Source: JALYOC01 sp036675345 (GTDB taxonomy: Bacteria; Myxococcota; Myxococcia; Myxococcales; Myxococcaceae). From it: a stretch of DNA of 64,000 nucleotides. Location: NCBI GenBank assembly GCA_036675345.1, contig JAKFFE010000032.1:124001-188000 (forward strand). The letters are read 5' to 3'. The notes under the pieces were generated by a model. The model was not told where the DNA came from and ran no database searches. It saw nothing but the letters and a program-made list of their open reading frames with translations. A program made the position numbers and the translations under genes. Positions 43,081 to 53,763 of the stretch are shown here, piece after piece; the first letter of the stretch is position 1, and each line of letters starts with the position of its first letter.

Positions 43081-43737
43081 CTAGAAGCGCATCTCCTTCA
43101 AGTCCTTGGCCAACTTCAGGGTCGGTTCGGTGATCTTCTGGACCTGCTCCGGCGTCACCCCCGGGGCCAGCTCGCGCAGGATCAGCCCCTCGGGGGCCAC
43201 CTCCAGGAAGGCGTAGTCGGTGACGATGAAGTGGACGCACTTCTTCCCGGTCAGGGGCAGCGCGCACTCCTTGAGGATCTTTGGGGCCCCTTCCTTGTTG
43301 GCGTGTTCCATGGCCACGAAGACGCGCTTGGCGCCGATCGCCAGGTCCATCGCCCCGCCCATCCCCTTGACCATCTTCCCGGGGATCATCCAGTTGGCCA
43401 GGTCCCCCTTCTCGGAGACCTCCATCGCCCCCAGCACTGCCATGTCCACGTGTCCGCCGCGGATCATCCCGAAGGAGGTGGCGGAGTCGAAGAAGGCTGC
43501 GCCGGGAACGGTGGTCACCGTCTCCTTGCCGGCGTTGATCAGGTCCGGGTCCTCCGAGCCCTCCACTGGCCAGGGTCCGATGCCCAGCAGCCCGTTCTCC
43601 GACTGGAGCAGGATGTCCATCCCGGGAGGGATGTAGTTGGCCACCAGGGTGGGCACCCCGATGCCGAGGTTCACGTAGTACCCGTCCTTCAGCTCCTGGG
43701 CGATCCGCTGCGCGATCTGTTCTCTGGTCAGAGGCAT
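43081..43737 (-). CDS. 3-oxoacid CoA-transferase subunit B
   Basis: This 218-aa subunit has the catalytic glutamate in the SENG signature (LLQSENGLLGIG, Glu at about residue 47). It is followed by the family sequence GGHVDMAVLGAMEVSEKGDLANWMIPGK. It forms a heteromer with the upstream A subunit to transfer CoA from succinyl-CoA or acetyl-CoA to acetoacetate or another 3-oxoacid. It lies 28 nt after the A-subunit gene. With the thiolase at 44632-45810 it supplies acetoacetate activation and ketone-body breakdown. Confidence 0.95.
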   Translation of the reverse strand: MPLTREQIAQRIAQELKDGYYVNLGIGVPTLVANYIPPGMDILLQSENGLLGIGPWPVEGSEDPDLINAGKETVTTVPGAAFFDSATSFGMIRGGHVDMAVLGAMEVSEKGDLANWMIPGKMVKGMGGAMDLAIGAKRVFVAMEHANKEGAPKILKECALPLTGKKCVHFIVTDYAFLEVAPEGLILRELAPGVTPEQVQKITEPTLKLAKDLKEMRF

Positions 43738-43765
43738 GGTCGTGGTCTTTTCCGGAAGTTGAGGG

Positions 43766-44464
43766 TCAGGCGCGAGGACGGACGGTGCGCTTCTCGATCC
43801 ACTTCTCGAGATGCGGGCTCTTGATCACCCGCTGCACGAAGATGCTGGGGACGTGCACCGCGTCTCCATCCAGCTCGCCGACCTCCACCAATTCTTCGCA
43901 CTCCACGATGGTGGTCTTGGCGGCCATGCACATCAGGGGAGAGAAGTTCCGGGCGGTCTTGCGGAACACCAGGTTTCCCCAGCGGTCCGCCTTCCAGGCG
44001 CGGATCAGCGCGAAGTCGGCCTTCAGCGGCAGCTCCAGCACGTACTCCTTGCCGTCGATCACCTTGGTCTCCTTGCCCTCGGCGATCTTCGTGCCCACCC
44101 CGGTGGGGGTATAGAAGCCGCCGATCCCGCAGCCGCCGGCGCGGATCCGCTCCGCCAGGGTGCCCTGGGGGTTGAGCTCCACCTCCAGCTCGCCGGAGAG
44201 GTACTGACGCTCGAACTCCTTGTTCTCGCCCACGTAGCTGGCGACCATCTTCTTCACCTGCCGGGCCTTGAGCAGGATCCCCAGGCCCAGGTCGGTGGTG
44301 CCGCAGTTGTTGGAGATGACCGTCAGGCCCCGGACGCCCTTCCGGTGGAGCGCGGCGATCAGGTTCTCCGGGTTGCCGCACAGGCCAAACCCGCCACTCA
44401 TGATCACGGCGCCGTCCCCGATGTCCCGGACCGCTTCCTCCGCACTCGCGACGACCTTGTTCAT
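43766..44464 (-). CDS. 3-oxoacid CoA-transferase subunit A
   Basis: This 232-aa subunit starts at the ATG at 44464, preceded by AGGAGGGGTG. It is recognised by VIMSGGFGLCGNPENLI (Gly-rich CoA loop), GLTVISNNCGTTDLGLG and GGFYTPTGVGTKIAEGKE. ALIRAWKADRWGNLVFRKTARNF and VPSIFVQRV near the C-terminus complete it. With subunit B it forms the enzyme that converts acetoacetate to acetoacetyl-CoA. An intact pair of subunits is encoded here. Confidence 0.95.
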   Translation of the reverse strand: MNKVVASAEEAVRDIGDGAVIMSGGFGLCGNPENLIAALHRKGVRGLTVISNNCGTTDLGLGILLKARQVKKMVASYVGENKEFERQYLSGELEVELNPQGTLAERIRAGGCGIGGFYTPTGVGTKIAEGKETKVIDGKEYVLELPLKADFALIRAWKADRWGNLVFRKTARNFSPLMCMAAKTTIVECEELVEVGELDGDAVHVPSIFVQRVIKSPHLEKWIEKRTVRPRA

Positions 44465-44631
44465 CACCCCTCCTGCTGAGACGCCCACCCATACTTCGGC
44501 CGGCGAGCGGGTCAATCCCCTACCGCGCTCCCCGGCCTGATCTTCCGAAAGGCAACCGACATCGGCACCAGTCTGGAGGCCGCGCCGACGACCAGGGACC
44601 TCGCCCGGTCGTCAGCGTGGCTCGCCCGCCA

Positions 44632-45810
44632 CTACCTCTCGACCATCAGGGCAATGCCCTCGCCGCCGCCGATGCACAGGGAGGCCACGCCGCGCTTGGC
44701 GTTGTGGTCCTTCATGGTGTGCAGCAGGGTCACCAGCACCCGGGTGCCCGAGGCGCCGATCGGGTGGCCCAACACCACCGCACCGCCGCGCACGTTCACC
44801 TTGGCCGGGTCCAGCTTGAGCAGGTTGTTGTTGGCGATCGAGACCACCGCGAAGGCCTCGTTGATCTCCCACAGATCGACCTCGGCCGCGGTGTGCTGGG
44901 TCTTGGCCAGCACCTTGTTGATGGCGTCGGTGGGGGCGATGGTGAACTCCACCGGCTTGCGGGCGGCGGAGGCGTGACCCACGATCCGGCCCAGGATGGT
45001 GCGGCCTTCGGCCTTGGCCCGCTCGGCGGTCATCAGCACCACCGCGGCGGCGCCGTCGTTGATCGAAGACGCGTTGGCGGCGGTGACGGTGCCGTCCTTC
45101 TTGAACACCGGCTTGAGGCCCGGGATCTTCTCCGGCTTGGCGTTCTTGGGGCCGTCGTCCTCGGTCACCAGCAGCGCCTCCCCCTTCTTCTGGGGGACGC
45201 TGACCGGGACGATCTCCGACTTGAACATCCCCTCCTTGGCCGCGCGGATGGCGCGGTGGGTGGACTCCACCGCGAACTCGTCCTGGGCGGCGCGGGAGAT
45301 GTTCATCGAGGTGGCGCACTCCTCCGCGCAGGTCCCCATGTGCACGTTGCCGTACGCGTCCCACAGGCCGTCGTGGATCATCGCGTCCTTGAACTCCACG
45401 TTCCCCATCCGGGCGCCGCCCCGCATGGAGTGCGAGAGGTAGGGGGCGTTGGACATGCTCTCCATCCCGCCGGCGACCACGATCTCCGCGTCCCCCTGGG
45501 CAATCGCCTGGGCGGCCTGGATCACTGCCTGCAGCCCGGAGCCGCAGACCTTGTTCACGGTCACCGCGGGCACCGTCTCCGGCAGCCCCGCGCCCAGGGT
45601 GGCCTGCCGCGCCGGGGCCTGGCCCACGCCGGCCTGGAGCACGTTGCCCATGATCACCTCGCTCACGTCCTTGGCGGCCACCCCGGCCCGCTCCAGCGCG
45701 GCCTTGATCGCGATCGCGCCCAGCTGCGGGGCCGTCAGGCTGGCAAGGGATCCCTGAAATGCCCCGATCGGGGTGCGGGCTGCGCCGACAATCACCACTT
45801 CGCGTGCCAT
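44632..45810 (-). CDS. Acetyl-CoA C-acetyltransferase (thiolase)
   Basis: This 392-aa thiolase has the nucleophilic Cys in TVNKVCGSGLQAV (about residue 88), His in VVLGHPIGASGTR (about 349) and the second Cys in ASLCIGGGEGIAL (about 379). The signature GGMESMSNAPYL and the length match biosynthetic/degradative acetoacetyl-CoA thiolase. It condenses two acetyl-CoA or cleaves acetoacetyl-CoA. A promoter is predicted at 45900-45928. The CoA-transferase genes follow on the same strand after a 167-nt gap. Confidence 0.96.
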   Translation of the reverse strand: MAREVVIVGAARTPIGAFQGSLASLTAPQLGAIAIKAALERAGVAAKDVSEVIMGNVLQAGVGQAPARQATLGAGLPETVPAVTVNKVCGSGLQAVIQAAQAIAQGDAEIVVAGGMESMSNAPYLSHSMRGGARMGNVEFKDAMIHDGLWDAYGNVHMGTCAEECATSMNISRAAQDEFAVESTHRAIRAAKEGMFKSEIVPVSVPQKKGEALLVTEDDGPKNAKPEKIPGLKPVFKKDGTVTAANASSINDGAAAVVLMTAERAKAEGRTILGRIVGHASAARKPVEFTIAPTDAINKVLAKTQHTAAEVDLWEINEAFAVVSIANNNLLKLDPAKVNVRGGAVVLGHPIGASGTRVLVTLLHTMKDHNAKRGVASLCIGGGEGIALMVER

Positions 45811-45899
45811 GGGTACGTCCTCCGAAGGTTTGCTGGGACCTATGTGCGAAACCCCCGAGGAGGGTCAAGCCTGCCCCGCTATGGGTTTGCCCAGGGACG

Positions 45900-45928
45900 C
45901 ACATATGCGCCACTGGAACCTGGCTCAA
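45900..45928 (-). promoter_or_regulatory. Predicted sigma-70-type promoter of thiolase gene
   Basis: Minus strand TTGAGC (45928-45923), 17-nt spacer, TATGTG (45905-45900), about 90 nt before the start codon. A second TATGTG occurs at 45841-45846 (plus strand). Confidence 0.45.
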
Positions 45929-46037
45929 TGCCCAAGCTCGTCCGGCATTCGACCAAGTTGCCGCGGGTGTTAGGTCGCGCGGTTCGCCCGCCCCCCGGGA
46001 TTGGTGATCCGTCCGCCAGGGCAGAGACTCCCGGGCA

Positions 46038-47186
46038 ATGAGCTTCGGCCTGTTCTCCACCCTGGTGCTGTCCGCGATCTCCCTGGGCCACCTCTACCTG
46101 TACCGCCGACTGTTCCGGGACACCGGATTGCCCCGCTGGGGCCGGTGGGGGGGAGTCGTGCTGCTGGTCCTGCTGGGACCGGGCTTCATCGCCGTCCGCC
46201 AATGGGTCACCCTCCCCTTCCCCTGGCGCGGAATCGTCACCGCCGCCCAGTGGCTGTGGATCGTCACCGCCCTCTACCTGATGGGGTTGCTGGTGGCCGC
46301 GGACCTGGGCGGGTGGCTCCGGCGCCGCCGGGCAGGGAGGGCGGAGGTCTCGCCCGAGCGACGGCAGTTCCTCTCCCGTGCCACCGCCGGGACCGCCGCG
46401 CTGGCAACCGGATCGCTGGTGGGCTTCGGCTATTGGCGGGCCTACGGCGCGGTGCCGGAGGTTCGGGAGGTGGCGATCCGGGTCCCCGGGCTGCCCCCTT
46501 CACTCTCCGGCTTCTCGATCCTGCAGCTGACGGACGTGCACGTGGGCAGCATCATCCAGCGCCGCTTCGTGGACGAGGTGGTGGCCCGGACCAACGCGGC
46601 CCGCCCCGATCTGGTGGTGGTCACCGGCGATCTGGTGGATGCCTCCCCCTCCCAGATCGGGGAGGCGGTGGGAAGGCTGGCCGGACTGCGCTCGCGCGAG
46701 GGGACCTACTTCGTCACCGGCAACCACGAGTACCACTCCGACGAGCAGGTCTGGTGCGCGGCCCTGGAGGGGATGGGCTTGAAGGTCCTGCGCAACCGGT
46801 CGGTGACCATCGGCCAGGGGAAGGACTCCTTCGACCTGCTGGGTGTGGACGACTGGGGCGGCCGTCGACGGGGACGTCAAGGCTATGACCTGGACGCAGC
46901 GCTGGCCCAGAGCCGGCCGGACGTGGCCCGGGTGCTGCTGGCCCATCAACCGGCGAACTTCGTGGAAGCCGCGGCCAGGGGGATCGGGCTGCAGATCTCC
47001 GGGCACACCCACGGCGGCCAGGTGTTCCCGATGACCGAGCTGATCCAACTGCACTGGGAGCACTCCGCCGGGCTCTACTCCCACCACGACGCCCAGCTGT
47101 TCGTCAGCCGCGGCACCGGCTTCTGGGGTCCTCCGCTCCGGCTGGGCAGTCCGCCGGAGATCGTGAAGCTGGTGCTGACCGCCTGA
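46038..47186 (+). CDS. Membrane-anchored calcineurin-like metallophosphoesterase (YaeI-like)
   Basis: This 382-aa protein has three N-terminal hydrophobic segments (residues 3-22, 38-58, 72-95) and a TAT-like twin-Arg stretch (ERRQFLSRATAG). The phosphoesterase domain covers about residues 155-370. Metal/catalytic motifs are LQLTDVHVGS (D-x-H), VVTGDLVDA (GD), VTGNHEY (GNH), VLLAHQP (H) and ISGHTHGGQ (GHTH). It is typical of YaeI/YkuE-type UDP-2,3-diacylglucosamine or lipid phosphatase-like proteins at the membrane; substrate unknown. It is divergent from the thiolase. Its stop is followed by the palindrome at 47208-47264. Confidence 0.93.
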   Translation: MSFGLFSTLVLSAISLGHLYLYRRLFRDTGLPRWGRWGGVVLLVLLGPGFIAVRQWVTLPFPWRGIVTAAQWLWIVTALYLMGLLVAADLGGWLRRRRAGRAEVSPERRQFLSRATAGTAALATGSLVGFGYWRAYGAVPEVREVAIRVPGLPPSLSGFSILQLTDVHVGSIIQRRFVDEVVARTNAARPDLVVVTGDLVDASPSQIGEAVGRLAGLRSREGTYFVTGNHEYHSDEQVWCAALEGMGLKVLRNRSVTIGQGKDSFDLLGVDDWGGRRRGRQGYDLDAALAQSRPDVARVLLAHQPANFVEAAARGIGLQISGHTHGGQVFPMTELIQLHWEHSAGLYSHHDAQLFVSRGTGFWGPPLRLGSPPEIVKLVLTA

Positions 47187-47207
47187 GCGTCAACGCTCCG
47201 CGCCAAT

Positions 47208-47264
47208 AAAGGGGACAGGCTGCATTCTCGACACAGCGCGTCGATAATGCAGCCTGTCCCCTTT
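47208..47264. repeat. REP-like palindrome, copy 1 (57 bp)
   Basis: Arms of 19 bp, AAAGGGGACAGGCTGCATT (47208-47226) and its complement (47246-47264), are perfectly matched. An inner 5-bp stem, TCGAC/GTCGA, lies in the loop. The right arm is followed by TT, so it can also act as a bidirectional terminator between the convergent phosphoesterase and PLD genes. It shares its arms with the copy at 62626-62706. Confidence 0.9.
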
Positions 47265-47269
47265 TTCGG

Positions 47270-48529
47270 TCAGAGGTCGCCCAGCAGCCAGAACATGGCG
47301 CGGGCGGAGAGCTCCAGCGGGCCGGGCCACGCGCTCTTTTGCTTCTGGGAACGTTGGAAGTCCTGGAGCAGATCCTGCTCCAGCGCCTTGGCCAGCGCCC
47401 GGTCCCCCAGCACCACCAGTTGCCCCTCTTCCAGCTGCCGCAGGGACAGCGGGTCCAGGTTCATCGACCCCACCGAGACCAGGTCCTCGTCCACCAGGAA
47501 GGTCTTCGCGTGCATCATCGAGGGTTGGTACTCGTAGATCCGGACCCCGGCCTTGATCAGCCTCCGGTAGCTGACCCGCTGGGCGTCCCGCACCGAACGC
47601 CAGTCGTGCACCGGCCCCGGCGCCAGCACCCGCACGTCCACCCCGGCGTGGGCCTTGGCCTCCAGCACCGCCAGGATCCGGTCGGTGGGGACGAAGTAGG
47701 AGTTGGCGATCCACAGCCGGCGCTGGGCCGAGGCCACCAGCAGCTCGGCCAGCTCCTCCGCGGAGGTCTTTCCTTGCGGGTCCACGTTGCCCTCCGCTGC
47801 GTCGGAGGCCACGAAGGCGGCCTGGGCCCGGCCGGCCGGCGCCAACTTCGGGAAAGCCGACTCCGGCAGCGGGCTTCCCCCGGTCCGGGACCAGGTCTCC
47901 CCGAAGGCTCGCTGGAGCTCGGCCACCACCGGCCCCCGGACGCGCACGTTGCTGTCGCGCCATTGCTCCTCGGTCAGTCCTTCCCCCTCCCAGCTCTTCC
48001 AGATCCCGAAGCCACCAGTCACCCCCACCTTGCCGTCCACCACCACGATCTTGCGGTGGGTCCGCTCCAGCGCCTCGGCACCTTCCCGGAGGCTCTCCTT
48101 CACCGGCTTGTACTCCCGCACCTCACAGCCAGCGGCCTCCAGCTGCGGACGGACCTCCTCGTTGAAGTTCGGGCTGGCGATCGGATCCAGCACCACCCGG
48201 CACTCCCTCCCCGGGCGAGAACGGATCGCTTCCACCAGCCGGTCGGAGGGGTCGCTCTTGCGCCAGATGAACACCAGGATGTGGATGCTGTGCTCAGCCT
48301 GGCGGATCTCCTCCTCCAGCACGTCGAAGATCCGCCCGTTGTTCACCCACTCCACCGAGGCGTGATCGCGCACCGGAGACTGGAGGGACTGGAGGCCGGC
48401 GCGCAGTTGATCCCGGGGGACCTCCACCCGGGGAGGCTGGGAGTCCCCGTCCACCTCCTCGGAGCGGACCAGGCCCATTCCGAACAGGGTCACCGCCACC
48501 ACACCCACCACCACCGCGGTGCGTTTCAT
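47270..48529 (-). CDS. Phospholipase-D superfamily protein (cardiolipin-synthase-like)
   Basis: This 419-aa protein has an N-terminal signal or membrane anchor (MKRTAVVVGVVAVTLFG). Two PLD catalytic motifs are present. The first is THRKIVVVDGKVGVTGGFGIW at about residue 157 (HxKxxxxD). The second is MMHAKTFLVDEDLVSVGSMNLD at about residue 340 (HxKxxxxD). EEEIRQAEHSIHILVFIWRK upstream is typical. Architecture fits ClsB/cardiolipin synthases or phosphatidyltransferases of the envelope, although hydrolases share the fold. It ends 6 nt after the palindrome. Confidence 0.92.
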   Translation of the reverse strand: MKRTAVVVGVVAVTLFGMGLVRSEEVDGDSQPPRVEVPRDQLRAGLQSLQSPVRDHASVEWVNNGRIFDVLEEEIRQAEHSIHILVFIWRKSDPSDRLVEAIRSRPGRECRVVLDPIASPNFNEEVRPQLEAAGCEVREYKPVKESLREGAEALERTHRKIVVVDGKVGVTGGFGIWKSWEGEGLTEEQWRDSNVRVRGPVVAELQRAFGETWSRTGGSPLPESAFPKLAPAGRAQAAFVASDAAEGNVDPQGKTSAEELAELLVASAQRRLWIANSYFVPTDRILAVLEAKAHAGVDVRVLAPGPVHDWRSVRDAQRVSYRRLIKAGVRIYEYQPSMMHAKTFLVDEDLVSVGSMNLDPLSLRQLEEGQLVVLGDRALAKALEQDLLQDFQRSQKQKSAWPGPLELSARAMFWLLGDL

Positions 48530-48717
48530 CGGCCAAAGGTGGACCGGGTCCTCCGCCGGGGCAGCCGGAGTGTCCGCTGAAGGAAGGTCGGCCGGGCCTG
48601 CCTGCTCGCTCGGCGCCTGCCCCTCCTGTGAGCCGGGCGCCCTGGGCCGACGAGAGGAGGCTGCAACCCCCTGTGGTGGACCCGGCCCGCCCGCAGCGGG
48701 CTCCGGGACCGGGCCTG
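48530..48717. other. Short intergenic region, no gene seen
   Basis: There are 188 bases with no credible coding frame, between the PLD gene start and the MBL gene stop (both minus). A GCCCGC-A-GCGGGC hairpin near the left end is a possible terminator for the MBL gene. Confidence 0.4.
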
Positions 48718-49491
48718 CTACCGGCTCAACTCGGCGGCCAGCCGCTGCAACGCCTGCGGATCCTCGATCGCCGCGGAGTGGGAGAACACCAGCCCCCGGA
48801 CGTCCTTGCCCTGCAGCCGCTCCGCCAGCTTCACCAACGACCGACGGTTCCGCCGGGTGTCATCGGAGAAGATCCACGGGGCGGGGATCACCTTCCCCTC
48901 CTTGGTGCCGGTGGCGCTGTCGCCCAGGTACAGGATCCCATCCACCAGATAGGCCACGCTGCCCTCGGTGTGCCCGGGGAGGTGGAAGACCTCGATCTCC
49001 TTGTCCCCGATCCGGATCACCTGTCCATCTTCCACCGGGTGGGTGACCTGGGCGGTGACCTGGGGGCGCGGCATCACCCTGCCCACCGGCGAATCGGCCG
49101 ACACCTTGCCGCTGATCAGATCCAGCTCCTCCCGGTGGGCGTAGACGTCCGCGTCCGGGAACATCCCCACCCCGCCAATGTGGTCCGGGTGCCCGTGGGT
49201 GAGCAGGATCGCCTTCACCGCATCCGGGCCCATGTCGCGACTGACCAGCGCCTGGCGGACCGCGGTGGCCTCCTTGTCCATCCCGGCGTCGATCAGGATC
49301 ACCGCCCGCCGGCCGACGTTGATCACGAACACCTGGCTGTAGCCATCCAGCACCGCGGTGGAGGAGCCCAGCACCTCCCCCGGTACCGGGGACTTGAGCG
49401 GGGCCACCATCCGGTACACGCCCACTCCCGCCAGCGCCACCACCGCCAGCAGCAGCGCCGCGGCTCCCCACAGGACCCGCTTGAGCTTCAT
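48718..49491 (-). CDS. MBL-fold hydrolase, membrane-anchored
   Basis: This 257-aa protein starts at the ATG at 49491 overlapping the upstream stop (ATGA). The N-terminal helix (VLWGAAALLLAVVALAGVGVYRM) is a membrane anchor or signal. Metal motif HGHPDHIGGV (HxHxDH, about residue 110) is followed by LPGHTEGSVAYLVDG (His), LYLGDSATG (Asp) and VFSHSAAIE near the end. It is typical of glyoxalase II/MBL-like hydrolases; substrate unknown. It is probably co-translated with the upstream barrel protein. Confidence 0.9.
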   Translation of the reverse strand: MKLKRVLWGAAALLLAVVALAGVGVYRMVAPLKSPVPGEVLGSSTAVLDGYSQVFVINVGRRAVILIDAGMDKEATAVRQALVSRDMGPDAVKAILLTHGHPDHIGGVGMFPDADVYAHREELDLISGKVSADSPVGRVMPRPQVTAQVTHPVEDGQVIRIGDKEIEVFHLPGHTEGSVAYLVDGILYLGDSATGTKEGKVIPAPWIFSDDTRRNRRSLVKLAERLQGKDVRGLVFSHSAAIEDPQALQRLAAELSR

Positions 49492-49988
49492 CCCTGCTTC
49501 CACACCACGCCAATGGTGCCCCGGCCCATCAAGGCGTCACTGCCGATGATCCCCATCATCCCTCCGGCCCGGAACACGATCCCCACCGGCCAATCCACCG
49601 GCTGGTATTGCATCTCCAGCTCCGGGCCCAGGGCCAGCTCATAGTTGAGCGAGGAGAACCCGAAGATCATCGCGCTGAGCCGGAACATCACCGCGTCCCC
49701 CACCGGGAACAGGGTGTAGCCAAGGCCGGCGCCAAACAGGTTCGGGGACGGGAAGTGCAGATCGATCCCGAACAGCAGGCTCAACCCGCTGGTGTAGCTG
49801 CTGAGGAAGGTGGTCCCCGAGCGCAGCGAGAGCCCGTAGATCGGCCGCTGCGCGTCCAGGATCCGCGAGTACCCCACCGTGACGCCGCCGGAGACGTCCA
49901 GGAACACCCCGCCCCCTCCCTGCGACTGGGCCTGCGCGCTGGCCGAGGCCAGGGCTCCCCACAGCACCACCCACCGAAGCTGCGCCAT
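49488..49988 (-). CDS. Hypothetical outer-membrane-like protein
   Basis: This 166-aa protein starts at the ATG at 49988, preceded by GGGAGGT. A signal peptide (about 1-19, ending ASAQA) is followed by amphipathic Gly/aromatic-rich strands, consistent with a small barrel or beta-structured exported protein. No domain was recognised. Its stop overlaps the start of the MBL hydrolase (ATGA), making an operon likely. Confidence 0.65.
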   Translation of the reverse strand: MAQLRWVVLWGALASASAQAQSQGGGGVFLDVSGGVTVGYSRILDAQRPIYGLSLRSGTTFLSSYTSGLSLLFGIDLHFPSPNLFGAGLGYTLFPVGDAVMFRLSAMIFGFSSLNYELALGPELEMQYQPVDWPVGIVFRAGGMMGIIGSDALMGRGTIGVVWKQG

Positions 49989-50119
49989 ACCGACCTCCCG
50001 GGGAGACCTTATCCGTATCCGCCCGGTGGCCAAGCCATCGCGACGCGGGGGTGTCCGGAACCGCCCGGGGGCCAGAGACCGTCGGGGAGAGGACGTGACG
50101 CCGGGCCCGCAAAGAGAAA

Positions 50120-50149
50120 GGGCCGGCCCCCAGCAAAGGGAACCGGCCC
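50120..50149 (-). terminator. Rho-independent terminator of rpsA
   Basis: GGGCCGG (50120-50126) and CCGGCCC (50143-50149) form a 7-bp stem. Reading the minus strand, the stem is followed by TTTCTCTTT, a U-rich tail, about 22 nt after the rpsA stop. Confidence 0.75.
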
Positions 50150-50171
50150 CGACTCGAAATCTACGCGATGA

Positions 50172-51881
<1,710 letters not shown>

Positions 51882-51940
51882 TAGTTGATAGGTCCTTCGA
51901 TACTGCGACAACAGCCCCGGGGTTGATGGATACACGGGTG

Positions 51941-51964
51941 CTCCGCGTGGGGCATGACGCGGAG
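51941..51964 (-). promoter_or_regulatory. Leader hairpin upstream of rpsA
   Basis: CTCCGCGT (51941-51948) and ACGCGGAG (51957-51964) form a perfect 8-bp stem with an 8-nt loop, in the presumed 5' leader of rpsA, about 60 nt before the start codon. S1 genes in other bacteria are autoregulated through structured leaders; here that is inference. Confidence 0.45.
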
Positions 51965-52003
51965 GCCCTACGTTTACCCACAATGGGTCAACGGAAAGCG
52001 CGC

Positions 52004-52033
52004 AACCTAGGCGCGGCCATCACATGCAGTCAA
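52004..52033 (-). promoter_or_regulatory. Predicted promoter of rpsA
   Basis: Minus strand TTGACT (52033-52028), 18-nt spacer, TAGGTT (52009-52004). The -35 is near consensus and the -10 weak. It would give a leader of about 115 nt. Confidence 0.4.
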
Positions 52034-52085
52034 GAGCCTGTGTATCCCTGTAGCAACCGCTGGGAACCGGCGCAGGTTCCGGGCC

Positions 52086-52931
52086 CTACGGAACGCTCTG
52101 GTAGGTGGTGAGCCAGAAGTGGCCCGCCTGGATGGGGGTCAGCCAGTCGTAGCGACCCAGCTCCACCCCCAGGGCGCAGACCCGGATCGGGTGCTTCTGC
52201 GCCTGGAGCTTCATCTGGGCCATCACGTCCTCCAGCACCTGGCCGGAGAACGGCAGGTACATGAAGTAGACGGTGCCCTCGGGGAGGCACTCGCGGGCGT
52301 CGGCGGAGAGGAAGCGCACGTCGGTGGCGCCCAGGTCGGTCGCCCGGGAGGTGGCGAACTCCGCCAGCGCCGTCTGCAGCTCCACCCCGACCGACTTGGC
52401 GCCGGTCAGGAGGTTCGCCAGGAGGGCGACCTTGCCGCACCCCGAGCCGAGGTCCACGAAGGTGTCGGAGGGGCCGACGCTGGCCTGGGCCAAGGCCTCC
52501 TGCACCGCGTCCACCCCGCTGGGCACGTAGGGGACCAGCTCCTCGCCCAGCTTCTTCATGGTGACGGTCAGGTAGCGCACGCCCAGCAGGCGCTCGGTGA
52601 ACTCGTCCCGGTCGGCGGCGGCGGCGATGGCGGCCTTCAGTGCGGGCCCGCGCAACTCACCGCTGCGGATCTTCGCCCGATCGGCGGCGAAACGTTTGTC
52701 GTCCCAGCGCGCCAGGGCGCGGCGGATTCCGTTGAGGCGGGCCATGCCCGGGCCGGCATCCGGCTGGCGGCTCAGGCCCCGCTCCAGGGCGAACAGCTCC
52801 GCCAGGGTCCCGGAGTCCAGCTCGTGCTCCTGGACCTCGGCCTCGATCGCATCCAAGCGGAAGGCGATCGCATCGCCGGTCAGGCCTACTGTGTCTACGT
52901 CCGGGCTCAATCCATGCCTCTCACCGGTCAA
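52086..52931 (-). CDS. SAM-dependent methyltransferase (DOT1/class I type)
   Basis: This 281-aa protein has a helical N-terminal half (about 1-135). The C-terminal Rossmann-fold methyltransferase has motif I FVDLGSGCGKVALLANLLTGA (about residue 160), motif II acidic in SVGVELQTALAEFA and motif III-like ARECLPEGTVYFMYLPFSGQVL. The sequence DLGSGxGKV..GVE resembles DOT1-like methyltransferases. Target not known. It is a single minus-strand gene; the unknown protein at 53113 is divergent. Confidence 0.85.
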   Translation of the reverse strand: MTGERHGLSPDVDTVGLTGDAIAFRLDAIEAEVQEHELDSGTLAELFALERGLSRQPDAGPGMARLNGIRRALARWDDKRFAADRAKIRSGELRGPALKAAIAAAADRDEFTERLLGVRYLTVTMKKLGEELVPYVPSGVDAVQEALAQASVGPSDTFVDLGSGCGKVALLANLLTGAKSVGVELQTALAEFATSRATDLGATDVRFLSADARECLPEGTVYFMYLPFSGQVLEDVMAQMKLQAQKHPIRVCALGVELGRYDWLTPIQAGHFWLTTYQSVP

Positions 52932-53112
52932 AGACGCCGCCGGAAAGTCTCGGTATCACCTCCGGCGTCGAAGTCCGAGTTCGGGTTCGGCGCTGACAGG
53001 GAAGATCAGCGAGCGCCCGCTGAGCGGCTACCTGGATCGGGGGGCGCAGTCGGGAAGCACACCGAACGGCAGCCCGGACTACGTTCCGGCGGACAGTTGG
53101 GTGGGCACCCGA

Positions 53113-53664
53113 ATGGAACTGCGCGACTACAACGGCACCGGACGCTGGGCCCGCGAGGCGGTGGTGGAACGCTACCGGGAGTACTGCCGTGGGCTCCGGG
53201 TCCAGCCCCGTGAGCTCCGGCCGCTGGAACACGAAGAAGGTGGCGTGCTGCGCATCTACCCGATCCTGGAGAAGGTGATCGAAGGCGCCGAGCAAGGCGA
53301 CGTGGGGTGCATCGCGCTGGGGGTGGAGCTCCTGGAGGAGGACCAGCGCCTCCCGTTCGGGAAGCTGCTCAAGTCGAACATGGCCCGGGCGCTGAGACGG
53401 GCCGAGCTCGATCCGTACCAGCGCCTCCGCATCCGGATCCGGGTGGTGCAGATGTTGCTCGCCGGCAACGTCCCCCGCGAGTTCAAGCAGTACGCCAAGC
53501 TGCTGCGGCGGATCGGCTTTGGCGAGGTGTGGGACGAGATTGAACGCGGGGTTCCGAGAGAAAACCGCTACGCGATGCGCTGGTATCGGTACCTGAGCGA
53601 GTGTCGGAAGGCCGCCGGGAAGGAAGCACCTGGGTCATACCCGGGGAAGACGCCACCCGGGTGA
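53113..53664 (+). CDS. Conserved-looking hypothetical protein
   Basis: This 183-aa protein starts at an ATG at 53113 (a GTG at 53101 is an alternative). It is mainly helical and charged with many Arg/Glu. No signal, membrane helix, Cys motif or known domain was seen. Codon usage is like the neighbours. There are strong alternating hydrophobic positions (ALGVELLEEDQRLPFGKLLKSN; KQYAKLLRRIGFGEVWDEIE), so it is probably a real folded protein. It ends near the palindrome at 53764. Confidence 0.65.
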   Translation: MELRDYNGTGRWAREAVVERYREYCRGLRVQPRELRPLEHEEGGVLRIYPILEKVIEGAEQGDVGCIALGVELLEEDQRLPFGKLLKSNMARALRRAELDPYQRLRIRIRVVQMLLAGNVPREFKQYAKLLRRIGFGEVWDEIERGVPRENRYAMRWYRYLSECRKAAGKEAPGSYPGKTPPG

Positions 53665-53763
53665 TGAGCCGGGGCTGCAGCCCGTCCCCGCCCCGAATCT
53701 CCCGGGCCGAGAAGCCAGTAGACCGAGAGGCACTGGCCACCGGGCCCGCCCGCTGGGGGTCGT

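Noticed and set aside
53665..53763. Possible small gene between the hypothetical protein and the inverted repeat
   Set aside because: Short GC-rich sequence with no start codon preceded by a Shine-Dalgarno and no recognisable product.
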